From Terriglobales bacterium (lineage in GTDB: Bacteria > Acidobacteriota > Terriglobia > Terriglobales > Acidobacteriaceae), in NCBI GenBank assembly GCA_035651995.1, contig DASRER010000043.1:1-64000 (forward strand): a stretch of DNA of 64,000 bases, written 5' to 3'. The notes beneath the pieces are model-generated. The model was not told where the DNA came from and searched no databases. It was given only the letters and a program-made list of their open reading frames with translations. Shown piece by piece: positions 1-9,407 of this stretch. The position numbers and the translations under genes are program-made. Each line of letters begins with the position of its first letter. Positions within the stretch are counted from its first letter, which is position 1.

Positions 1-501
1 CGAGTACAGCGGTTTCCGCTGGTCTTTATTTATGCTGGGCGAATACGCGGCCATGATCGCGGTATCGTCGGTCGCGGTGACGCTGTGGCTGGGCGGATGG
101 TTGCGGCCGTTTCCCAATGCGCTGACCGGATCGGGATGGGAGTTCCTGTTTTCGCTGTTCCCGGCCGCGACCTTTCTTGTGCTCGCTGGCTTCGCTTTCC
201 TCGGGGTCAGCAGGATGCCGAAGCATCCTTATTTCAAAATTCAGACCATCGGTCTGGCCGCGTTCGGCGGGGCGCTGGCGTTGATCGGGTTGGTCCTTTT
301 TATTCCGCCGGTCCGCGATCGCATCCAGGACGTTTATTGGTTTGTGGCGAAGGTGGCGGTGTTCATGTACCTCTATATCTGGTATCGCGCCACATTTCCG
401 CGCTACCGTTTTGACCAGCTGATGAAAGTGGGCTGGAAGGTGATGCTGCCGACTGCGATCGGTGTGCTGATCGTTACCGCGGTTGTGGGGGTCGCGCTGA
501 A

Positions 502-505
<4 letters not shown>
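1..505 (+). CDS. nuoH: NADH-quinone oxidoreductase subunit H, copy 1 (5' truncated)
   Basis: This is the C-terminal part of NuoH, the membrane subunit of complex I that helps form the quinone pocket next to the peripheral arm. The reading frame is open from the window edge, and the first visible residues EYSGFRWSLFMLGEYAAM match the conserved NuoH loop. At least three hydrophobic helices follow, including the conserved stretch with RATFPRYRFDQLM. The start lies outside the window. The stop overlaps the nuoJ start (ATGA), so the two are translationally coupled. It is the first visible gene of a nuoH-J-K-L-M-N cluster in which nuoI is absent between H and J. A second, full-length nuoH lies at 17962-18993. 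Confidence 0.96.
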
Positions 506-1011
<506 letters not shown>

Positions 1012-1018
1012 CGAAACC

Positions 1019-1324
1019 ATGGGCGAGATCACCATCTTGCACTATCTGGTCGTGGCGGCGGCGTTGTTCGCCATCGGGACGATTGGTGTGCTCACGCGGC
1101 GCAATGTGGTGATTGTGCTCATGTCCATCGAGCTGATCCTGAACGCGGTGAACCTGAACCTGGTGGCGTTTTCGCGGCTCTACGGGCTGCACGGGCAGGT
1201 GTTCTCGATCTTCGTGATCACCGACGCCGCGGCCGAGGCGGCCGTGGGGCTGGGAATCCTGATCGCGTTCTTCCGGAACAAAGAGACGGTGAACGTGGAC
1301 GAGGTGGACCTGCTGAAGTGGTGA
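1019..1324 (+). CDS. nuoK: NADH-quinone oxidoreductase subunit K, copy 1
   Basis: NuoK is the MrpC-like three-helix subunit of the complex I membrane arm. The 101-residue product has three hydrophobic helices, with the conserved glutamates in [11 protein letters not shown] (helix 2) and the pattern [17 protein letters not shown] (helix 3) that take part in proton translocation. Length and motifs are typical. It sits seven bases downstream of nuoJ. It is followed by about 200 bases of repeat-rich non-coding DNA before nuoL, so the L-M-N part may be expressed somewhat separately. Confidence 0.97.
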   Translation: MGEITILHYLVVAAALFAIGTIGVLTRRNVVIVLMSIELILNAVNLNLVAFSRLYGLHGQVFSIFVITDAAAEAAVGLGILIAFFRNKETVNVDEVDLLKW

Positions 1325-1528
1325 AACCCCTTACCGCGGATTTACGCGGATGAACGCGGATCAAGGTCAACACCGGTTCACACGAAGGACACGAAGGTTG
1401 CACGAAGGGCACGAAGGAAGGCTCGGGGCTCACGCGGAATAGCGGGGATGGCAATAGGGATCCCTCGCTGCGCTCGGGATTTTATTTTGCAAGCGGTTTT
1501 GCAGGTGCCAGCTAAGAATTAGGACTGA
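1325..1528. repeat. Degenerate short direct repeats between nuoK and nuoL
   Basis: There is no gene here. Three CGCGGAT units stand exactly ten bases apart (1335-1361). Four CACGAAGG units follow at 1381, 1390, 1401 and 1410. Further on, ATCCC (from about 1460) and GGGAT flank a GC-rich loop and are followed by TTTTATTTT, which is a weak terminator or attenuator candidate. A near-copy of the CACGAAGG array occurs at 4080-4110 in the next gap of the same operon. The unit sequence is specific to these two gaps, but the style matches repeats elsewhere in the window. Confidence 0.75.
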
Positions 1529-4024
1529 ATGTTCTTCTTAGATTACATCTGGGTTGTGCCGCTGCTGCCGCTGTTCGGCGCGGCGGTGATGTTTTTCTTT
1601 GGGCGGCCGCTGCCTGGGCCGAGCACTGCCGGCGAGCACGGCGAGCACGATCCGCATGACGTGGCCGACGGCAGTCCGGCGGTGGCGGCCTATGACCCGC
1701 ATGCCGCGCATGGGCCGGCGAACTCGCACTCCCACGCAATTTCGTCTTCTTTGGATTCGAACACCGCTGCTGGTCGCGGCCCCGGTGCGCACGGAACGTC
1801 GGCGCATGGAGGCCATGGCGAGGCGCATCCTCCGGAGCGGCTGCCGAAGGCATTCGTCAACGCGGTTTGCGTGGGCGTAGTGGTCATCGCGTTTTTGTGG
1901 TCGGTGATGGCGGTTTGGCAGTACACCGATTTCGCCGCCACCAAGCACGGCAAGCCCTTCGAGAAAATTCTCTACGTCTGGATGGGCTCCGGCGACGGCC
2001 ACCTGAACTATGCGACCGCCGACGGGCGGTCGGCCGAGTTCAAGGCTGAGTGCGGGTTTCTGCTCGATCCGCTTTCTTCTATATGGCTGCTGTTCGTGAC
2101 CGGGGTGGGGATGCTGATCCACATTTACTCCACCGGGTACATGGCGCACGAAGGCGGCTACTACCGCTTCTTCGGATACCTGAACCTGTTCATGTTCTCC
2201 ATGCTCACGCTGATCCTGGGGAACAACTACGCCATGATGTTCGTGGGGTGGGAAGGCGTGGGCCTGTGTTCGTATCTGCTGATCGGGTTCTACTTCCTGC
2301 GGCACTCGGCCTCGACGGCGGCCAACAAGGCGTTCATCACCAACCGCGTGGGTGACGCCGGCTTCGTGCTCGGGCTGTTCAGCATCGCGTGGTACTTCGG
2401 CTCGATCCGCTTCACGACGGTGACGGAGATGGCGCGCAGCGGACAGTTCCAGGTGGGCGATCCGCTCATCACCTTCGCCACGCTGATGCTGTTCATCGGG
2501 GCGTGCGGGAAGTCGGCGCAGGTGCCGCTCTATGTGTGGCTGCCGGACGCGATGGAAGGTCCCACGCCGGTTTCGGCGCTGATCCACGCCGCGACCATGG
2601 TGACGGCGGGCGTGTACATGGTGGCGCGCTCGAATGCGCTGTTCGTGCTGGCGCCGGAAACGATGAAGATCGTGGCCATCGTGGGCGCGATCACCGCCAT
2701 CTTTGCCGCCTCGATCGGCCTGGTGCAGAACGACATCAAGCGCGTGCTGGCGTACTCAACGGTCTCGCAGCTGGGATACATGTTCCTGGCGCTGGGCGTG
2801 GGCGCGTTCGCCGCGGGCGTGTTCCACGTGTTCACGCATGCGTTCTTCAAGGCGCTGCTGTTCCTCGGCTCGGGCGCGGTGATCCACGCGCTGGCTGGCC
2901 AGCAGGACATGCGCAAGATGGGCGCGCTGCGGCACAAGATCCCGATCACCTACTGGACGATGATGATCGGCACGCTGGCCATCGCCGGCATTCCGGGCCT
3001 GGCGGGCTTCTTCTCCAAGGACGAGATCCTGTGGCAGACGTGGTCGTCGCAGAACGGCGCGTTCCGCTTCCTGTGGTACATCGCGTTCGCCACCGCGCTG
3101 ATGACCTCGTTCTACATGTTCCGGCTGATGTGGCTGACGTTCTTCAGCAAGTCGCGCGTGGACGCGGACGTGGAGCCGCACATCCACGAGTCGCCGCCCT
3201 CGATGACGTTCCCGCTGGTGGCGCTGGCGTTCTTCGCGATCTTCGCCGGGTATCTCGGCCTGCCGCATTCGCTGGGCGGCAGCAATCGGTTTGAGAAGTT
3301 CCTGGAGCCGGTGTTCGCGCCGGAAGCGCGCGAACTTGTCCGTACCGGTGAGGCGGCACAGCTCGCGGCAGGAAAGAAAGAAGAGGAGCACACCAGCCCG
3401 GTGGAGTACGGCCTCATGATCCTCTCGGTTGCCGCGGCGTTTGCCGGGCTTGGCATGGCGTATCGCGCATACAAGGATGCCGGGCCGGGATTCCGCGAGC
3501 CGATCGAGCGCGCGTCGCAGCCGGTGTACTCGACGCTGCTCAACAAGTACTACGTGGACGAGATTTATGACACGGCGTTCACCGGGCGGCGGCCGATTGC
3601 GGGCGACGAACGCCTGGGCGCGATGGGGCTGGGCACGGCGCTTTGGAAGTTTGACGCGAACGTGATTGACGGCGGCGTGAACGGCGCCGGCTGGATCACG
3701 AAGCTTTCCGGCACGATTTCCAATGCCTGGGACAAGTGGATCATCGATGGGCTGCTGGTGAACGGTCCGGCGCTGGTGATTCGCGGGCTGTCGTATCCCA
3801 TGCGGCTGGTGCAGTGGGGCCTGGTGCAGTTCTACGCGCTGGTGATGGTGGCGGGCCTGGTCGGGCTGACGGGCTACTACTTCAACTGGTACACGCGGCG
3901 GACGCTCGAGGCGTTGGGGTATCTGGCGGCGTTCGGCGCGCTGTGCCTGGTCCTTTATCTGATTTTCCGCGCGCCCAGCGGCGCGGCGCCGGGGCAGAGG
4001 GCGAGCGCGGCGCACGGGGATTGA
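1529..4024 (+). CDS. nuoL: NADH-quinone oxidoreductase subunit L, copy 1, with His-rich insertion
   Basis: NuoL is the distal antiporter-like subunit of complex I, with a long lateral helix at its C-terminus. The 831-residue protein is longer than usual (about 600-700). The core antiporter motifs are clear: FVGWEGVGLCSYLLIGFYF, GKSAQVPLYVWLPDAMEGP with the proton-channel lysine, and QNDIKRVLAYSTVSQLGYM. The extra length is partly a hydrophilic insertion at about residues 27-104, right after the first helix, containing 11 histidines in HGEH-, HSH- and GGHGEAH-like patterns. The second NuoL (14743-17007) lacks it. The start ATG at 1529 is preceded by AGGA. Confidence 0.96.
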   Translation: MFFLDYIWVVPLLPLFGAAVMFFFGRPLPGPSTAGEHGEHDPHDVADGSPAVAAYDPHAAHGPANSHSHAISSSLDSNTAAGRGPGAHGTSAHGGHGEAHPPERLPKAFVNAVCVGVVVIAFLWSVMAVWQYTDFAATKHGKPFEKILYVWMGSGDGHLNYATADGRSAEFKAECGFLLDPLSSIWLLFVTGVGMLIHIYSTGYMAHEGGYYRFFGYLNLFMFSMLTLILGNNYAMMFVGWEGVGLCSYLLIGFYFLRHSASTAANKAFITNRVGDAGFVLGLFSIAWYFGSIRFTTVTEMARSGQFQVGDPLITFATLMLFIGACGKSAQVPLYVWLPDAMEGPTPVSALIHAATMVTAGVYMVARSNALFVLAPETMKIVAIVGAITAIFAASIGLVQNDIKRVLAYSTVSQLGYMFLALGVGAFAAGVFHVFTHAFFKALLFLGSGAVIHALAGQQDMRKMGALRHKIPITYWTMMIGTLAIAGIPGLAGFFSKDEILWQTWSSQNGAFRFLWYIAFATALMTSFYMFRLMWLTFFSKSRVDADVEPHIHESPPSMTFPLVALAFFAIFAGYLGLPHSLGGSNRFEKFLEPVFAPEARELVRTGEAAQLAAGKKEEEHTSPVEYGLMILSVAAAFAGLGMAYRAYKDAGPGFREPIERASQPVYSTLLNKYYVDEIYDTAFTGRRPIAGDERLGAMGLGTALWKFDANVIDGGVNGAGWITKLSGTISNAWDKWIIDGLLVNGPALVIRGLSYPMRLVQWGLVQFYALVMVAGLVGLTGYYFNWYTRRTLEALGYLAAFGALCLVLYLIFRAPSGAAPGQRASAAHGD

Positions 4025-4224
4025 AAGGCAGGTTTCACGTTTCCCGTTTCACGTTTCACGAAGGCAAAGGCAAGAGCGGTTCACACGAAGGGCGCGAAGC
4101 TTGCACAAAGGCCCCGGAGGGACCGGGGAATTGAGAAATCGGGTAATCGGGTAAATGGAGCCCGCATGCTCTCTGGATAACGGGGAGCGGAGAGCGGGAA
4201 GCGGAAAGCGGGTCCAGAGAAAAA
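4025..4224. repeat. Heptamer and related repeats between nuoL and nuoM
   Basis: This 200-base gap holds no gene. It contains four heptamers of the type GTTTCAC at 4032-4059, a degenerate copy of the CACGAAGG array (about 4080-4110), and units around ATCGGGTAA near 4137-4157. A purine-rich run of GCGGAGA/GCGGGAA-like units follows, up to about 4212. The ATCGGGTAAATGG string recurs, partly in reverse complement, in the nuoF-nuoG gap at 21585-21650, so separate copies of one repeat family lie in two nuo operons. Confidence 0.75.
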
Positions 4225-5814
4225 ATGCAGCAACACATACTTTCGATCATTCTGTTTGTTCCGCTGGTGGGGGCGGCGCTGCTGCTGTTTGTGCCGCGCG
4301 AGAACAAGGACGCCATCCGGTGGCTGGCGAACATCTTTGCGCTGGCGGGATTCCTGGTCTCGCTGCCGCTGGCGCCGATGTTCTGGGCGGTGAAGGACCA
4401 GCCCGGCTTCAAGTTCGTGGAAGGCGCGCCGGGGAACTGGATCCCCTCGATCGGCGCCGGCTACGTGCTCGGCATCGACGGCATCAGCTTCCTGCTGATC
4501 ATGCTGACGACGCTGCTGGGGTGGATCTCGATCCTCTCGTCGTGGGAGGCGATCCAGGAGCGCACCAAGGAATACTACGTGTGGTTCCTGGTGCTGCAGA
4601 CGGGCATGCTCGGCGTCTTCATGGCGCTGGATTTCTTCCTCTTCTATGTGTTCTGGGAAGTGATGCTGGTGCCGATGTACCTGCTCATCGGCATCTGGGG
4701 CGGGCCGCGCAAACTTTACGCCGCCATCAAGTTTTTCCTGTACACGCTGGTGGGCTCGGTGCTGATGCTGCTCGGCATCCTTTACCTGTACTACCACCAT
4801 CACAGCGTGACCGGGCAGTACACGTTCAGCATCGAAGCGCTCTACCAGACGGCGCCGCAGATCACGGGCGGCGCTGCTGTTCTCCTGTTCATTGCGTTCT
4901 TCGTCGGGTTCGCGATCAAGGTGCCGATGTTCCCGTTCCACACCTGGCTGCCCGACGCGCACGTGGAGGCGCCGACGGCGGGTTCGGTGATCCTGGCCGG
5001 CGTGCTGCTGAAGATGGGCACGTACGGGCTGATCCGCTTCTCGCTGCCGCTGTTCCCGGCGGTGGCGATGAATGCCAAGGTGCGCTTCTGGATGATCTTC
5101 CTCTCGATCGTGGGAATCATCTACGGCGCGCTGGTTTCGCTGATGCAGAAGGACATGAAGAAGCTGGTGGCGTACTCGTCGGTGAGCCACCTGGGCTTCT
5201 GCACGCTGGGAATTTTCGCGCTGAATCCGCTCGGTCTGAGCGGCTCGGTGATTCAGCAGGTCAACCACGGCATCTCGACCGGCGCGCTGTTCCTGATCGT
5301 GGGCATTCTCTACGAGCGGCGGCACACGCGCGAGATCGCCGAGTACGGCGGCATCAGCACCGTGATGCCGTGGTACGCCACGATCACGCTGATCATGTTC
5401 ATGTCGTCGCTCGGGCTGCCGCTGCTGAACGGATTCATTGGCGAGTTCACCATCCTCCAAGGCGCGTTCGCGGAGCAGCGCGCGTGGGCGGCGTGGGCGG
5501 TGAGCGGCGTGGTGCTGGGCGCGGCGTACCTGCTGTGGCTGTATCAGCGCGTGTTCTTCGGACCAGTCACGAATCCCAAGAACGAAAAGCTACATGACCT
5601 GACGCCGCGCGAGCTGCTGACGTTTGCGCCGCTGGTGATTCTGGCGGTGTGGATCGGCGTGTATCCCAAGCCGCTCTTCCAGATACTGGAGCAGCCGGTG
5701 AACCAGATTGTGCGCGTGGCGCGGCCGGATTATCCGGGACTCAAGCCGGCCGTTGAGGCGCAGCGCAAGCAGGCGGCGCCGACGGCGGCTGCCGCGCAGG
5801 AGAGCGGACGTTGA
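4225..5814 (+). CDS. nuoM: NADH-quinone oxidoreductase subunit M, copy 1
   Basis: NuoM is an antiporter-like proton-pumping subunit of complex I. The 529-residue protein has about 14 membrane helices. It has the helix-5 glutamate motif VFWEVMLVPMYLLIGIWGG, the helix-7/8 motif IKVPMFPFHTWLPDAHVEAP, and MQKDMKKLVAYSSVSHLGF. Length is normal. The C-terminus carries a short Ala/Gln-rich cytoplasmic tail. Its TGA overlaps the TTG start of nuoN. A paralogue lies at 13235-14746 in the second cluster. Confidence 0.97.
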   Translation: MQQHILSIILFVPLVGAALLLFVPRENKDAIRWLANIFALAGFLVSLPLAPMFWAVKDQPGFKFVEGAPGNWIPSIGAGYVLGIDGISFLLIMLTTLLGWISILSSWEAIQERTKEYYVWFLVLQTGMLGVFMALDFFLFYVFWEVMLVPMYLLIGIWGGPRKLYAAIKFFLYTLVGSVLMLLGILYLYYHHHSVTGQYTFSIEALYQTAPQITGGAAVLLFIAFFVGFAIKVPMFPFHTWLPDAHVEAPTAGSVILAGVLLKMGTYGLIRFSLPLFPAVAMNAKVRFWMIFLSIVGIIYGALVSLMQKDMKKLVAYSSVSHLGFCTLGIFALNPLGLSGSVIQQVNHGISTGALFLIVGILYERRHTREIAEYGGISTVMPWYATITLIMFMSSLGLPLLNGFIGEFTILQGAFAEQRAWAAWAVSGVVLGAAYLLWLYQRVFFGPVTNPKNEKLHDLTPRELLTFAPLVILAVWIGVYPKPLFQILEQPVNQIVRVARPDYPGLKPAVEAQRKQAAPTAAAAQESGR

Positions 5815-7340
5815 CCCTGACCTCGCAATTCTTCAACAGCGCGGATTACCTGCTCTCGCTGCCGGTAATCATGGTCACGATGTTCGGGTTGGGCACGCTG
5901 CTGATTGACCTGATCCTGCCGCGCGAGTGGAAGGTGGTGAACGCGTGGTCGGCGTTCGCCGGGCTCGTTTTCTCAGCGGTCGCGGTCTACAAGATCCAGC
6001 TTGCGTATCACAACACCGCGCTGCGCGGCATGGCGCCGCTGCACGTGGGCTTCATGGGCTCGTGGGCGGTGGACCCGTTCGCCATCTTCTTCTGGTATCT
6101 GTTCCTGGCGGCGGCGGCGATCACGGTGCTGATGTCGGCGCGCTACCTCGACGTGGAGAACGAGCAGCACGGCGAGTACTACGCGCTCATATTGTTCTCG
6201 GTTGCCGGCATGATGTGCATGGCCGCCGGATACGACATCATTATTCTGTTCATCGGCCTGGAGCTGATGGCCATCTCGACGTACGTGCTGGTCGGGTTTC
6301 TGCGCAACGACCGGCGGTCGAACGAAGCGGCGCTGAAGTATCTGCTGCTGGGCGCGTTTTCCAGCGGCATCTTCGCGTACGGGCTTTCGCTCTTCTACGG
6401 TCTGACCGGCTCCACGAACCTGGGACAGATTGCCGCGCGGCTGCAAGGGCAGCAGTTCGGACCGGTGCATGCGCTGGCGCTGATCACCACGGCCGCGGGA
6501 CTGTTCTTCAAAATTGCGGCCGTGCCGTTCCACCAGTGGGCGCCCGACGCGTACGAAGGCGCGCCCACGGCGATCACGGGATTCATGTCGGTGGCGGGGA
6601 AGTCGGCGGCGTGGGCGCTGCTGCTGCGCATCTTCCTGAACGGGCTGAACCCGCTGCGGCCGGAGTACCTGCCGCTGGTCATCTTTGTCGCCATCGCGAC
6701 CATGACGGGCGGGAACCTGGCGGCGCTGACGCAGAGCAACCTGAAGCGGCTGCTGGCGTATTCCTCGATCGCGCACGTGGGCTACATGCTGCTGGGCCTG
6801 GCGGCGGGAGACAGGGCGTCGCCGAGCGCGACCGGCGTGAAGGGCATCATCGTGTACCTGCTGGTGTACACGTTCATGAATCTGGGCGCGTTCGCGGTGA
6901 TCATCTCGCTGCGGCGGCGCGACATTATCGGCGACGAGCTGGACGATATCTCAGGGCTGTTCTTCAAGGCGCCCACCGAAGCCGTGCTGATGCTGATCTT
7001 CCTGCTCTCGCTGGCGGGGATTCCGCCGCTGGCCGGCTTTTACGGGAAATACTTCATCTTCCTTGGGCTGATGGAGAGCGGACACTACGTGCTGGCGTCG
7101 CTGGCGGTGATCTACGTGGCGGTTTCGCTCTACTACTACCTGAAGATCGCCAACGCGATGTTCATGCGCGAGGCGCTCGATGCCGAGCCGGTGCGTCCGT
7201 CCCCGGGTGTGGCGGTGGCGCTGGCGGTGACGGCGCTGGCGACCGTGTACATCGGCATTTTCCCGGAGTGGTTCATCCGCGTGGCGAACTGGTCGCTGCA
7301 ATTGCCGCAGACGGCGAGCGTGGCGCAGCTGGTGAAGTAG
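5811..7340 (+). CDS. nuoN: NADH-quinone oxidoreductase subunit N, copy 1
   Basis: NuoN is the third antiporter-like subunit of complex I. The 509-residue product shows the family motifs LFIGLELMAISTYVLVGFLR, FFKIAAVPFHQWAPDAYEGA and QSNLKRLLAYSSIAHVGYM. The start is a TTG at 5811 overlapping the nuoM stop (TTGA), which fits tight coupling and the normal N-terminus. It is the last nuo gene of the first cluster and is followed by a repeat-filled gap and then the ATP synthase F0 genes. Confidence 0.96.
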   Translation: MTLTSQFFNSADYLLSLPVIMVTMFGLGTLLIDLILPREWKVVNAWSAFAGLVFSAVAVYKIQLAYHNTALRGMAPLHVGFMGSWAVDPFAIFFWYLFLAAAAITVLMSARYLDVENEQHGEYYALILFSVAGMMCMAAGYDIIILFIGLELMAISTYVLVGFLRNDRRSNEAALKYLLLGAFSSGIFAYGLSLFYGLTGSTNLGQIAARLQGQQFGPVHALALITTAAGLFFKIAAVPFHQWAPDAYEGAPTAITGFMSVAGKSAAWALLLRIFLNGLNPLRPEYLPLVIFVAIATMTGGNLAALTQSNLKRLLAYSSIAHVGYMLLGLAAGDRASPSATGVKGIIVYLLVYTFMNLGAFAVIISLRRRDIIGDELDDISGLFFKAPTEAVLMLIFLLSLAGIPPLAGFYGKYFIFLGLMESGHYVLASLAVIYVAVSLYYYLKIANAMFMREALDAEPVRPSPGVAVALAVTALATVYIGIFPEWFIRVANWSLQLPQTASVAQLVK

Positions 7341-7464
7341 CAGCACTCAGCGTTCAGCAATCAGCATTCAGCCAGTGCACAGCCCGGCGAAAGCTGCGCG
7401 CATTTTCGCTGAAGCCGTCAGGGGCTGAGTGCTGAGTGCTCCAGCCGCGTGCTAACCTCTGCTT
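7341..7464. repeat. Inverted repeat of heptamers around a conserved core (family A)
   Basis: This gap between nuoN and the atp genes begins with heptamers of the type CAGCACT/CAGCGTT/CAGCAAT/CAGCATT. It passes through a core containing TGCACAGCCCGGC and TCGCTGAAGCCGT, and ends with GGGGCTGAGTGCTGAGTGCT, which is complementary to the left arm. The same arrangement, with a closely similar core, recurs at 41699-41838. It could fold into a long imperfect hairpin. No T-tract marks it as a simple terminator. Confidence 0.8.
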
Positions 7465-7707
7465 GTGGGCGCGCCTGAATCCAAGCAGGACAATCCAAAG
7501 CGCGAAAACCCGATGGCGCAGATTGCGCGCTACTCGGAGATCGGGTTCATTCTGCCTGCGGCGGTCCTGATCGGACTGATCTTCGGATTGCTCCTCGACA
7601 AGTGGCTGCACACGAAGTGGCTGTATCTGGCCGGACTGATCTTCGGCGCGGTGGTGGGATTCATCCAGCTCATTCGCAGCGTGACTTCCACGGACACGAA
7701 GCAATGA
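7465..7707 (+). CDS. atpZ: AtpZ/AtpI-family F0F1 ATP synthase accessory protein
   Basis: This is a small two-helix membrane protein of the AtpZ/AtpI type, encoded ahead of ATP synthase F0 genes and thought to assist c-ring assembly or Mg/Ca handling. Two hydrophobic segments (about residues 28-46 and 51-70) are rich in small residues, with GLIFGLLLDKWL and AGLIFGAVVGF; the helix-loop-helix with DKWLHTKWLY is typical. The reading frame opens with a GTG at 7465, and an in-frame ATG at 7513 could also be the start; neither has a convincing ribosome binding site. It overlaps the next gene by four bases. Confidence 0.8.
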   Translation: MGAPESKQDNPKRENPMAQIARYSEIGFILPAAVLIGLIFGLLLDKWLHTKWLYLAGLIFGAVVGFIQLIRSVTSTDTKQ

Positions 7708-8147
7708 ATGCACGCTTGGTTTCGGCGGAGGAGCGCGCGGCGGCGCAGGCGGAGTTGTTCTACGGCGGCGCGGTGGAGCGAGTGGCGCGTTTCACGCTCA
7801 TCCTCGTCATCCCGGGCGCGGTTGGCGCGTTTTTGTGGAAGGGCTGGGAAGGCGCGCTGGGCGCGGCTTTGGGAGGAGCGATCTCCTGGCACAATTTCCG
7901 GGCGCTGGCGCGCGCGGTCAACGGCCTGGCTGACCGGATCACGACCGGCGCGGGCCGAGAGCGCGGCGGACGCATCGTGGCGCGCTTCCTGGGGCGCTAC
8001 CTTTGGGTGGCCGCGGCGGGCTATGCTATATTCAATGTTTCCCTGGCAGGCTTCTACGGATTCATGCTCGGCCTGTGTCTGCCGGCGGCCGCCATGATGT
8101 GCGAGGCCGCGTGGGAAGCCTGGACCGCGCTGCATCGCGGAATTTAG
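7704..8147 (+). CDS. atpI: ATP synthase subunit I-like membrane protein
   Basis: This 147-residue membrane protein lies between atpZ and atpB, the normal position of the atpI product. It has four hydrophobic stretches, at about residues 33-50, 52-65, 95-112 and 115-132. The ATG at 7704 overlaps the atpZ stop (ATGA). The assignment rests mainly on position, size and helix pattern, because AtpI sequences are poorly conserved. The frame is open upstream to 7602, but the overlapping ATG is the natural start. Confidence 0.75.
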   Translation: MNARLVSAEERAAAQAELFYGGAVERVARFTLILVIPGAVGAFLWKGWEGALGAALGGAISWHNFRALARAVNGLADRITTGAGRERGGRIVARFLGRYLWVAAAGYAIFNVSLAGFYGFMLGLCLPAAAMMCEAAWEAWTALHRGI

Positions 8148-8163
8148 TCAGCAACCACAGCGG

Positions 8164-8895
8164 ATGCACGAACAACTGCCCTTTACAGAACTGCTCAACC
8201 GCCTGCTGGGCGGCCCGGTCACGGCCCTGCTGAACGCGCTCGGCATCCATCCTCATTTTCCCGAGGCGCCCATCAGCAATGCGGTCGCGATGCAGGTGCT
8301 GGTCGTCATCCTGCTCACGCTGTTCTTCATCATTGTGCGCACGCGGCTCTCGGTGGAGTCGCCCGGGGCGCTGCAGCTCACGCTGGAGTGGGTGCGCGGC
8401 TTCGTGGCCAACCAGAGCCACGAGATCATCGGACATGGTTACGAGGCCTACACCCCGTACCTGGTGACGCTTGGGCTCTACATCCTGACGTGCAACCTCA
8501 TCGGACTGGTCCCGGGGTTCGAGTCGCCGACGGCGATACCCTCGGTGCCGCTCGGGTGCGCGATCCTCACCTGGTGCTACTACCACTTCCAGGGCATTCG
8601 CGCGAACGGCTTCGGCTACCTGAAGCACTTCATGGGGCCGGTGTGGTGGCTGGCGCCGCTGATGTTCCTGATCGAAGTGTGCAGCCACCTGGCGCGCATC
8701 CTCTCGCTTACCATTCGTCTCTTCGCCAACATGTTCGCGGGCGACATGGTGACGCTGGTCTTCTTTTCGCTGGTGCCGATCGGGATTCCGGTCCTGTTCA
8801 TGGGCCTGCACATCGGCGTGTCGTTCATTCAGACGTACATCTTCGTGCTGCTGGCGACGGTGTATTTGTCGGAAGCGACCGCGCACGAACATTGA
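8164..8895 (+). CDS. atpB: ATP synthase F0 subunit a
   Basis: Subunit a forms the ion half-channels next to the c-ring. The 243-residue protein has about six hydrophobic segments. The conserved penultimate helix reads SLTIRLFANMFAGDM and contains the essential arginine. The last helix has QTYIFVLLATVYLSEA. Length is normal. It starts 16 bases after atpI and is followed by a 183-base repeat-bearing gap before atpE. Confidence 0.96.
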   Translation: MHEQLPFTELLNRLLGGPVTALLNALGIHPHFPEAPISNAVAMQVLVVILLTLFFIIVRTRLSVESPGALQLTLEWVRGFVANQSHEIIGHGYEAYTPYLVTLGLYILTCNLIGLVPGFESPTAIPSVPLGCAILTWCYYHFQGIRANGFGYLKHFMGPVWWLAPLMFLIEVCSHLARILSLTIRLFANMFAGDMVTLVFFSLVPIGIPVLFMGLHIGVSFIQTYIFVLLATVYLSEATAHEH

Positions 8896-9001
8896 GAAGC
8901 AGTTCTCAGTTGTCGGTTCTCAGTTCGAGGCGATGGCCTGGTGAGTGCGGGTGGGACGGGCGTCAACTGAGAACCGGGAGCTGAGAACCGAGAACTGCAG
9001 T
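8896..9001. repeat. Heptamer inverted repeat between atpB and atpE
   Basis: The left arm is made of AGTTCTC, AGTTGTC, GGTTCTC and AGTTCGA units. The right arm reads as their complements, CAACTGA, GAACCGG, GAGCTGA, GAACCGA and GAACTGC. About 40 bases of unique sequence lie between the arms. The two arms can pair imperfectly. It lies inside what should be one atp operon. Confidence 0.8.
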
Positions 9002-9078
9002 TCCGCGAGCGTGAGGGCGTCTGCACGAGGATGACGTCAACCACCCACTGGCGGCAATTCATACGAGGAGAGAGCAAC

Positions 9079-9390
9079 ATGAAGAAAGCAACATTCATCG
9101 TGCTGGCGGGCATGCTGCTGCTGGTGACGCCTGCGTTCGCGCAGGGCACGGCGCCGGCCGCGGCGGGCGGCACCAACTGGATCGCCATTACCTCCGGCTT
9201 CGCCATGGCGCTGGCCGTGGCGCTGGCGGCGCTGGGGCAGTCGAGGGTCGCGTCGGCGGCCTGCGAGGGCCTGGCGCGGAACCCGTCGGCGCGTCCCGGA
9301 ATCCAGCTGGCGCTGATTCTGGGCCTGGCGTTCATCGAGTCGCTGGTGCTGTTCACGCTGGTGGTCATTTTTGCGAAGGTCACGGGGTAG
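9079..9390 (+). CDS. atpE: ATP synthase F0 subunit c, with signal-like N-terminus
   Basis: Subunit c forms the rotating ring. The 103-residue product is longer than the usual 75-85 because residues 1-22 look like a cleavable signal peptide ending AFAQ. Mature helix 1 runs at about 33-60, the polar loop is R67-N68-P69, and helix 2 carries the ion-binding glutamate E87 in AFIESLVLF. Gln54 lies 13 residues before the loop arginine and Ser88 follows the glutamate. The frame is open upstream to 9031, but ATG 9079 has a good ribosome binding site (GAGGAGAG) and begins the signal peptide. No F1 gene follows. Confidence 0.95.
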   Translation: MKKATFIVLAGMLLLVTPAFAQGTAPAAAGGTNWIAITSGFAMALAVALAALGQSRVASAACEGLARNPSARPGIQLALILGLAFIESLVLFTLVVIFAKVTG

Positions 9391-9407
9391 TCTTCTGCGG
9401 ACACAGG

